Shown here: positions 56,685 to 64,000 of the stretch, in pieces | Position numbering within the stretch: position 1 is the first letter of the stretch | Layout of the letters: the number at the start of each line of letters is the position of its first letter | Assembly: GCA_002110485.1 (NCBI GenBank) | Contig: MOWL01000088.1 | Span: 1,426,001 to 1,490,000, forward strand | DNA length: 64,000 bases | DNA from: Emergomyces orientalis | Lineage: Eukaryota > Ascomycota > Eurotiomycetes > Onygenales > Ajellomycetaceae | Direction: 5' to 3' | Notes under the pieces: model-generated | What the model was told of the DNA's origin: nothing | Database searches by the model: none | The model's input: only the letters and a program-made list of their open reading frames with translations | Program-made: the position numbers and the translations under genes

Positions 56685-59108
56685 ATGGCTGCCAACGGCT
56701 TCACCTCGCCCTTCCCCACATCTCACGATACCCTGGGTGCTTCTTCTCTCAACACGCCCATTTTTATGCCCTCATCACCTCCTAGATTGATGAATTCTTT
56801 CCAGGAGTCGGTTCTATCTTCTAAGAACTCCAGTTCCGCTCGCTCCTCGGCTGCAAATGCCGCCCGTCGACGAAGGATGCGTTCCGCGAAGGCAATCAAT
56901 TCGCCTGAACCAAGTGACGGAAGCGATTCAGAAGCCAACCTTGCAGATTATACATTTGATATGAGCCGACTATCAGACTGTGAATCTGATCATGACAGGG
57001 CTGAAAGTGGTGAAGCGCATGAAGGGATCTCTTCAAAAGAGAAACAAGCCATGTTTCCGGAACTTGGGGGTCCGCGGGATTTTACGTTGAATATGGTGGA
57101 GCTTGTAAGAGGGACAGGTACCCTTACGGACAATGGTGAAGATAACGCGTCAAAGCCGGATCCAGTCAAAACCGAGGAGGAAGTGCGCAATAATACGGTC
57201 GTTGCAGATCACACAATAAACGAGTACAGTGAGATGGACACGCCCTTTGATATGTCAACCCCAGCACATGTTCTTCCACGACGAAATGTGATTTCGAGAA
57301 GTATCGCCCGTCTGGAAAAAATTGATGAACCATCCTCGTTACAACCACTACCCAGTAAATCGCCCCCGTCGGATCCAGATCCTGTCCCGCAGGTCGCGCA
57401 GTCTTCTCTGGAGCGTCAATTTCGTGAAGAAATTGAGCGGCTCCAACAAGAAATACGCAAGAAGAGCGAAATTATCGAGGCGAATCGAAGAAGAGTCTTG
57501 GAATCCGCGTCAGCCGTTCAACAGATACAGCATCTACAGTCTGAGCTTCAGAAGAAGAACGCGGCGCTAAGAGAGAAGGATGCTCAATTGTCCACTCTAG
57601 CCGGGCAGGATGAGGAAATAGAAAACCTTCGGATTCAACTGCAGCAGAAAGATGAACTACTTGAGAAACATGAAGCTGGTGCTTCGAAAATAAAATTCCT
57701 CCAACAACAGTTAGAACGGCTGCGAAGCAAGGATTCTCAGAAGGACACTTTGCCCGATGAAAATGGAGACCACCCTCCTATGCAAAAGAGGCAAGAAAGC
57801 AACGCAACTTCCATAAAACTGAGTGAGGATATCTCAAGCAAGGATATTCAGTTGAAACAACATGTCGCAGAGATCGACCAGCTGAAAGCTAATCAAGATG
57901 CCCAGTACCTTGAAATCGACAAGTTGGACTCTGAGCTTGATACCGTTAGCCGTGAATGTGAAGCTCTGGAAGAAAAGAGCGAGAATCTGCTTGAAGCACT
58001 CCGACAGTCCGAGTTACAAAACCGTACCCTCCAGACCGAATTGGACACTGCAAATTCAGAAATCGATTCACAATATAATGCGGTGAAAAGCCTTGCAAGC
58101 GAGGTGTCTATTGATATCAGGATGAATGTGCCTTTCAATCAAGTTGTCGATGCGATAAAGGGGGTGTACCATGCAAGAAAAACGCCATCTATGAACGAGG
58201 TGACAAAAGGTTCTGAGCGAACTCGAGCCTTAGAGAAAGAACTCAGCGAACTTCGATTACAGCTACGAAATTCTTTACCTTCAGACCGCATGCAGACGCT
58301 TCAGCTCGAGGGTACACGCCAGGAACTCTCCGAATCAAGGGCGCTCACTACAGTGCTACAAGGCGAGATATCTCGTCTCTCTTCCAAGATTGAAGCAATC
58401 ATATCCGAACAGACCAAATTGCAAGATACCCTCTACAAAACCACCCAAGAACGCGATAAGGCGCTCTACACCATTGAAAATCTCCGCAATCAGCAGGACA
58501 TGACCCAATCGCAACAATTCAGCCCTCCCATGTCTCCCGCCCATCAACCATCGGGCGCTGTTACGTCAAAATGTCTTGTCGACCACGACGGCCTCCTAAA
58601 ATCCCACGAAGCGGAATTGAACAGCGTGCACTCCGCCCACGCCACCGCCCTTTCCACTCTCCACGACTCCCACGCAGAAACAATCCGTACCCTTCAGAGC
58701 GTCATCTCCGCCTCTCAGACGCGTGAGACGAAGATCGACTCGGAGCTCAGTCAGTTACGCGCATCGTTTGCTTCCCTGGAACAGCGTGTTGCTGAGTTAC
58801 ATGCTGAGCGGGAGCGGCTAGAATCGATCATTGAGGCCAAGGAGTCAGCTGCCAAAGCTATTGATAAGAAATTTGCGGGCGTGTTGAAGAAGAGGGAGGA
58901 GGAGTGGGAGGGGCGGGTGGAGAAATTGTTGAAAGATCGAGAACGGATGAGTAAAATTTTGTTGTGGACGTGGGGGGAGAAGGAGGTTGGGGGGATTGCT
59001 GGAGATGGTGGCGGTAAGGCGAGCGGGCCAGGGAAGGAGAATAAGCCCCCCCAGGCGTACAAATATAAATATGTCGAGAGGAGAGGCGGGAGGGGGCGGG
59101 ATGTTTAG
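56685..59108 (+). CDS. Long coiled-coil protein, possible spindle-pole or cytoskeletal role
   Basis: I do not recognise a named family. One exon from ATG 56685, 807 aa. The N-terminal roughly 100 residues are Ser/Pro-rich with RRRRMRSAK (basic, possibly nuclear) and an NSPEPSDGSDSE patch. Residues about 120-230 are acidic and disordered. From about 245 to 600 there is nearly continuous heptad coiled coil (RQFREEIERLQQEIRKKSE, then LQSELQKKNAALREKD). A broken linker follows, then a second coil that ends with the KREEEWEGRVEKLLKDRERMSKILLWTWGEKE block, the best conserved-looking part. The final tail is Gly/Lys/Arg-rich. Such architecture is typical of spindle pole body, septum or cell-tip scaffolds in fungi; this is inference from shape only. 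Confidence 0.8.
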   Translation: MAANGFTSPFPTSHDTLGASSLNTPIFMPSSPPRLMNSFQESVLSSKNSSSARSSAANAARRRRMRSAKAINSPEPSDGSDSEANLADYTFDMSRLSDCESDHDRAESGEAHEGISSKEKQAMFPELGGPRDFTLNMVELVRGTGTLTDNGEDNASKPDPVKTEEEVRNNTVVADHTINEYSEMDTPFDMSTPAHVLPRRNVISRSIARLEKIDEPSSLQPLPSKSPPSDPDPVPQVAQSSLERQFREEIERLQQEIRKKSEIIEANRRRVLESASAVQQIQHLQSELQKKNAALREKDAQLSTLAGQDEEIENLRIQLQQKDELLEKHEAGASKIKFLQQQLERLRSKDSQKDTLPDENGDHPPMQKRQESNATSIKLSEDISSKDIQLKQHVAEIDQLKANQDAQYLEIDKLDSELDTVSRECEALEEKSENLLEALRQSELQNRTLQTELDTANSEIDSQYNAVKSLASEVSIDIRMNVPFNQVVDAIKGVYHARKTPSMNEVTKGSERTRALEKELSELRLQLRNSLPSDRMQTLQLEGTRQELSESRALTTVLQGEISRLSSKIEAIISEQTKLQDTLYKTTQERDKALYTIENLRNQQDMTQSQQFSPPMSPAHQPSGAVTSKCLVDHDGLLKSHEAELNSVHSAHATALSTLHDSHAETIRTLQSVISASQTRETKIDSELSQLRASFASLEQRVAELHAERERLESIIEAKESAAKAIDKKFAGVLKKREEEWEGRVEKLLKDRERMSKILLWTWGEKEVGGIAGDGGGKASGPGKENKPPQAYKYKYVERRGGRGRDV

Positions 59109-59813
59109 ATTGTTGGATTGTTGAACAATCCAAGCTTGTTATATCACGGAGGGTGCTTTTTCATTTTGGGTTTGATTACCTTTCCTCTTACAGTCTTTGT
59201 TTCTAGTGGTCAGTTCTACGTGTTTCGCATTGGGGGTGCATGCATGCCATCGTTACTTTTGGCTATGGACAGGATGGTGCTTTTGTCTTCTTTACAACGC
59301 CAAATGGTTGCTTTTTCCTACTTGTATTTAGCATCGTTCAGGGTGTTTGCATTGATCTAGACTGGATTTGTAGATAGTGGTGCGGGAAATAACAAACTGA
59401 GACTGCCCCTTTTCTCTTTGATTTTCAGTTGTATGTCATAATTTGGACATGAGGGTAAATTATATTCGGCTGAGTCGTCTCAAATGCGATGGCGCAGGCG
59501 TCTAAAACACGAATCGAAATCACAACCTATATATATATATATAGAAAAATGCAAAAGAAATAGATTTTTTTCAACGTCCATTACAAATACATAATAAGTA
59601 AAATAAGAGGGGGGAATGATTGAAAACAATGCCCTTCGTATTCAGAAGACAATACGAATTCCGTCCAGGGCGGCTCCTTCATCCAAGCCATCATCCTCTC
59701 CATCGCCTTAGGAGCCCTAGAATACCCAGACTATCAGGTATAGCAATAAACGAACTTTGTTAGGTATCTAATTTGAAGTGGTTATAATAGAATGGAAAGA
59801 GAAAAAAGTCAAC
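59109..59813. other. Convergent intergenic region
   Basis: About 700 bases between the coiled-coil and GH43 3' ends, with a short TA run at 59529-59543. No gene is seen. Confidence 0.45.
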
Positions 59814-61055
59814 CTATTTCTTATGTGCTTCAACCACGGGCCATCCATTTGCGTATTTGAGTGTGTTGTAGCCCACCCAGGCATCCTCGTGTTTCAAGCT
59901 AACTTCGGGGTTGACTGTATAAGGGTCAGAAATAATATGCTACGCGATTCTGGTTTCTACTCTTCTTCTTTTCTTTTGTTTTCTTTTTTTTTGTAGCCAT
60001 GGGGATCGAACTTACAGTAGTGATAGTACAAGACGTCGGGGGCTCCATTTTCTCCGGTCAATACACCCAGGCCACCTGGTGCGAAAACGGTTTTGTCATG
60101 GTTAGTGGCATAAACCCTGTGGCCGCCTCCTTGGGTCGTTTTTCTGCCAGTCTTATCGATGAAGGGTCCGCGGACGTTTTTAGATCGTGCCACGCGAATG
60201 GAATATCTGTTTTAAAAACCAACTTCTTCGTTAGGGTGCCTTACTTCCTCAGAATATCAGAGAGGGAAGGGAAAGCCGACTCTAGAATACGTACACTTCT
60301 TTACCCTTTACGGGAGTTAAATCGTCGTTAAACCGACAGCACATCCCACGACTGAACCAAAGATAATACCAACCATCATGGAAGCTCATGAAGGAGCCTT
60401 CGATGTCATTGCGCTTCTGCCGTTTATGCGCGAGCTGCACAGCGTTTGGTTTCTTGGGATTCGGTAATGACTTCATGTCCTTGGCCAGCGGTACCTGCCA
60501 GATACCAGAGAAGAAGCTGCCGTAGTTCAAATACGCCTTGTCACCGTCTATGAACACGCTCGCATCAATGGCATTAGAGGTAGTAAAGGGAAACACGTCG
60601 GAGCCCTCCCCTTTTTCCGTCTGGATCAGAGCACCATGATCTTCCCAGTACAAACCCTTTTCCAGTTTCTTGGTGGTTGCAACACCAATGGCACTGTCTC
60701 TCTTCCCTCTGCCGCTTAGTGTGTAGTAGCAGTAAAAGGTGTCACCATTTTTAATGACACTAGGGGCCCACGGCCTGGTTGCATTTTTTTTGTTGGGGAT
60801 GATGCTGTCACCCTCGAGCAGATGGCCCATGTCTTCCCATTTGCCGTGCAGGTTCTTCGCGCGCCACCACGAAATATGCACTCCACCTTTGAAGAGATGA
60901 TAGTATTCACCGTCCTTGATGATATTTGGATCGTGAGCATGGACGTTTGCCTCATTGGGTCGAGGGTAGCTGTTCTTCTCGGGGGGAGCGGCGGTGGCTG
61001 CTAGCCCAGCACATATCGAGCCAGCGCACACGAGAAAATGGAGAAACCGAACCAT
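59814..61055 (-). CDS. Secreted GH43 arabinanase-like glycosidase
   Basis: Glycoside hydrolase family 43, probably arabinan endo-1,5-alpha-L-arabinosidase or a close relative acting on plant cell-wall arabinan. Three exons: 60295-61055, 60016-60206, 59814-59914. They total 1053 nt (350 aa). The signal peptide is MVRFLHFLVCAGSICAGLAATAA-type (about 22 residues). The catalytic triad expected for the five-bladed propeller is present: D42 in HAHDPNI (general base), D164 in NAIDASVF (pKa modulator), and E219 in NDIEGSFM (general acid). The last exon encodes the closing strand VGYNTLKYANGWPVV and restores the frame. Useful for growth on plant material. Confidence 0.92.
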
Positions 61056-62375
61056 TTCCGCTGGAGGTCAATGTAGAGAATGAAAAGTGGAAAGAAAAAA
61101 AAGCGATATGTAAACAACAAAGTTAATTTTCAGCTTTCACAGTGTGCGGAAAAAATATATATATTAAATTACTTTCACGATAAGTCTGGACGCTACTGGG
61201 GAAATCAACACACTCTTATATCTTTCTTATGGCAGTAACAATGGGCGATTCCTACCCACCAGGAATAAGGGTTCTTCGGCATGTAGCTGTACACAGAAAC
61301 ATTAGGAAAGCCCACATACGGCAGTCCAAATGGATGAATCCAGATCATGATCGACACCTCGGTGGGCTGTGTTGCGTTGCTTGTTTCCTGTATTTTATGA
61401 AAACCCACAATTCCACTGGAGATAGCACGATTTGACATGGAAGAATATGCGTAGCCACAGCAATAATGGGCAAGCAGGCTAAAAAACAAAGAAATCTCTA
61501 CCCAGTAGAGATGGACACTGCTGACTTGAGTGGTAGATGGCATCATCGTACATTGTATGAGCTGTGTGTCCCATAATCACGGGAGGGTGCTGGGATCATC
61601 CGTATATATATCCAGTTCTCCACTAGGAAAGTCAATATACATTGGTGTTTAGTAATGTTTTTGGCATGTACTCCGTACCAACTAGGAGGTTTGCACGCGC
61701 TCATGTAGATCAGAGAGACGGTAGCAAGTTGACGTTGAGGAGGGGGGGGGGTCCAAGGCGGGCTGGATGCAAGGGTAACCTCGTTTGGCCGAGAATATTT
61801 TATTTATAGAAAAATGCCAAGATGATCGACATACTCTAAATATACGCTAACCAGACATAATTTGGTGCTGCGGCTAGTCCTAATTAGTAAGCATTGGCCC
61901 GTTACCCAGAGCCCTGGTCCCTGAGAACCTTGGAATAGCCGAACATCCCAAATCCGGAAAACCTTGAAGCTATTCCCCGAGCCGAAGAGAAGACAACATC
62001 AACCTTGATCAATACGGAGTACATAGGGGGTTGAATGTGTCACATATTCAGAAGGAGCATGGATGTCAACTGTCTTTCACCGTCTTCCCTTTCCCCTCTG
62101 TCTCTGCTCACAATATGCGTGAGAGGCTGTGGGTGTCAGGTGATATCATATCCCCACTCTCTACTCTATGGCCGCAGTCACCTCGGCTACTCTCACGGGC
62201 CTTGGGAACGAGCTCTTTGGCAACCGGGCGCGATAAAAGGCCAACGCTGTTGATGTATATTTAACCTGAGCAATCACATTCATTCACCAATTATTTATCG
62301 GGATGATTAAATATCTGCTCGTTGAATACCTACTAAAAGAACTTCCGTCCTTTGATATAGCTACAGCCGAACAGA
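61056..62375. other. Divergent upstream region, GH43 / CoA-transferase
   Basis: About 1.3 kb between divergent starts, with a G run at 61742-61751. Short open frames on both strands have no family resemblance. No gene is supported. Confidence 0.45.
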
Positions 62376-63686
62376 ATGGCATGCAATGCATCACCCCCTC
62401 TCAAGGGTATCCGAGTCCTCGAACTGGCCGGTCTAGCTCCAGGTAAGCCGTAGTTACGACGTGTATTTAACAGAGTCCAATTGGGCAATTCACAACTCCC
62501 CCAATGCCCCTGAAATGATATCCATCGTCTTTGCTCAAGTGCTAACCCCCAAGCAGCTCCTTTTGCGGGCCTCCTTCTAGCTGATTATGGCGCCTCCGTC
62601 CTTCGCATCGACCGCCCACATCCACAAGCACATTCCAGCTCTCCAGAGACCCTCCCCCCTTCGACCTCCGATTCCTTAACCAGGCACAAAACCTCCATTA
62701 GCCTCGATCTCAAATCTCCCGCGTCGCGCGCCGTTCTCCTCTCCCTAATTGCCAATGCAGACATCCTAATCGACCCCTTCCGCCCCGGCGTGCTCGAGAG
62801 ACTCGGCCTATCACCTACCGATGTCCTGCTCAAAAAGAACCCCCGCCTCATCGTTGCCCGTATGACCGGCTTCCGTCGCGATGGCAAATACAAAGACATG
62901 GCCGGCCACGATATCAACTACATCGCCGTCTCGGGTGTGCTGGCCCTGCTGGGCCGTGCTGGCGAACGGCCCTATGCACCTGGCAACATTGTCGGTGACT
63001 TTGCCGGCGGCGGAGCCATGTGTTTCCTTGGCATCTTGCTTGCACTGCTCTCGCGCGACCGCACTGGGAAGGGCCAAGTCGTCGAGGCGAATATGGTCGA
63101 TGGCTCTGCGTACCTAGCTACATTCCCAAGGCTATTACAGAAGCGAGCGATGTGGGGGGCCCCGCGCGGTCAGAATGTGCTTGATGGTGGATGTCCCTAC
63201 TATGACACCTACGAGACGAAAGATGCGGGCAAGTACTTTGCTATCGGCGCCCTGGAGCCGCAGTTTTTTGCCGCACTGTTGAAAGGGTTGGGTTTGAAAC
63301 GTGAAGATGTCGTGCCGCCGGGCTCCAGTGGGATGCGCGAGGACCCTAGCACCTGGCCGTACATGCGCGAGGTATTTACACGGAGATTCAAGGAGAAGAC
63401 ACGTAAGGAGTGGGAGGGTATTTTTGATGGGACGGATGCGTGTGCTACGCCCGTGCTGGAGAATGAGGAGTTGGAGGAGGGGGGTTATGAGCAGCGGCTA
63501 GCGGTGGAGTTGTCGGAGACGCCAGGGCTAAGGCATGGGAAGGAGGAGGGTGGTTGGTCGAGTGACGGATTGAGCCCGAGTAAGGGTGGGGAGAAGACTT
63601 TAGCGGATTGGTGTGGGTGGGTTAGAGGGAGGGAGTTTGAGGTTAAGAATGGGGCGTTGGTGAAGGCTGGAGGGTCGAAGTTGTAG
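62376..63686 (+). CDS. Family III CoA-transferase / alpha-methylacyl-CoA racemase-like
   Basis: Enzyme of the CaiB/AMACR family. It most likely racemises 2-methyl-branched acyl-CoA esters for peroxisomal or mitochondrial beta-oxidation; formyl- or acyl-CoA transferase activity cannot be excluded. Two exons: 62376-62442 and 62557-63686. They total 1197 nt (398 aa). It starts PPLKGIRVLELAGLAP, then GLLLADYGASVLRID. The racemase catalytic motifs are GHDINY (H140) and VGDFAGGGAM (D170). QVVEANMVDG and ECAT-like GTDACATPVLE follow as in the family. There is no clear peroxisomal signal: the C-terminus is GGSKL, whose SKL tripeptide does fit a type 1 peroxisomal targeting signal. Confidence 0.94.
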
Positions 63687-64000
63687 GGGTTGGATTTGGG
63701 TTTTACTAAGTAGCCCTGGAGGGGGTTTTGTTTTAGGGACCAGTGTCAATTTCCGTACCCTACCTGGTTCGTCTCTGATAATATCATGTTATCCCCTGAG
63801 AGTTGGGAGCCGTTGCCCGTATCTGCAGCCAGATTCTTAACTACTACAAGTATTCGCAATTTCGTCACAAATCAAAACCCATTTCCTCCGCTCTCAATCA
63901 GTATTCTCCTGAGATAGGAGAGAGGCGAAGCTCTCGTGCTAGTATCTTTGACAACCTCATGTTATGAGAGTGGGTTAATCTGAAAAATTGACACTACTTA
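63687..64000. other. 3' flank at window end
   Basis: About 310 bases after the racemase-like gene. No gene is seen. Confidence 0.45.

Noticed and set aside
1..64000. Biosynthetic gene cluster, transposon, CRISPR or viral insertion
   Set aside because: No polyketide or peptide synthase, transposase, reverse transcriptase, direct-repeat array or viral gene is readable on either strand. The monooxygenase, methyltransferase and dehydrogenase are far apart and mixed with housekeeping genes.

Overview
The window is nuclear DNA of a filamentous ascomycete, most likely a eurotiomycete and possibly in the Onygenales. The reasons are: short spliceosomal introns (mostly 50-160 nt, GT..AG, with CTAAC/CTGAC-like branch sites); fungal-specific families (HapX, Rtt109, Pom34, Ugo1, SAT4/Pth11-type rhodopsin-like membrane proteins); and GATA-type iron-regulatory sites. 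I cannot fix genus or species from sequence alone. No viral, bacterial, CRISPR, rRNA or confident tRNA feature is present, and I see no intact transposon. I call 26 protein-coding genes with good support and one weak candidate. For every spliced, complete gene the exons I propose sum to a multiple of three and join into continuous family homology.

Layout. 0-3 kb: 5' part of a ceramide glucosyltransferase gene (minus strand, cut by the window edge) and a weak small secreted protein candidate. 3-6.6 kb: long stretch without a supportable gene. 6.65-10.8 kb: a 15-exon P-type ATPase of the Na+/K+-ATPase-like class, with an 11-nt micro-exon. 10.8-20.1 kb: gene-poor, AT-rich stretches around a flavin monooxygenase, a SAT4-type membrane protein and the histone H3-K56 acetyltransferase Rtt109. 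21.8-36 kb: a cupin protein, an Aim6-like phosphodiesterase, Hid1, Pom34, a degenerate acyl-CoA-synthetase-like membrane protein, and a divergent pair of mitochondrial genes (unknown protein / bL19m). 36.4-42 kb: a zinc alcohol dehydrogenase, an O-methyltransferase, and the iron regulator hapX with three identical GATA sites upstream. 43-52 kb: mitochondrial fusion factor Ugo1 and ferredoxin Yah1 (divergent), Rrp15 and SRP54 (divergent), and a PhoD-type membrane phosphatase. 52-64 kb: a GH18 protein without signal peptide, a small membrane protein, a short-chain dehydrogenase, a long coiled-coil protein, a secreted GH43 arabinanase and a family III CoA-transferase/racemase.

How the genes relate. 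Most are unrelated housekeeping genes in head-to-head or tail-to-tail pairs, as is normal in such genomes. Two themes stand out. Mitochondrial genes are dense between 33 and 46 kb (unknown mitochondrial protein, bL19m, Ugo1, Yah1). Iron control and iron-sulfur biogenesis lie close together, with hapX and yah1 about 3.5 kb apart. I found no new defence or mobile system. The more unusual items are the micro-exons, the pseudoenzyme-like acyl-CoA synthetase, a substituted cation-site residue in the P-type ATPase, a stop-free 66-nt intron, and the hapX promoter.
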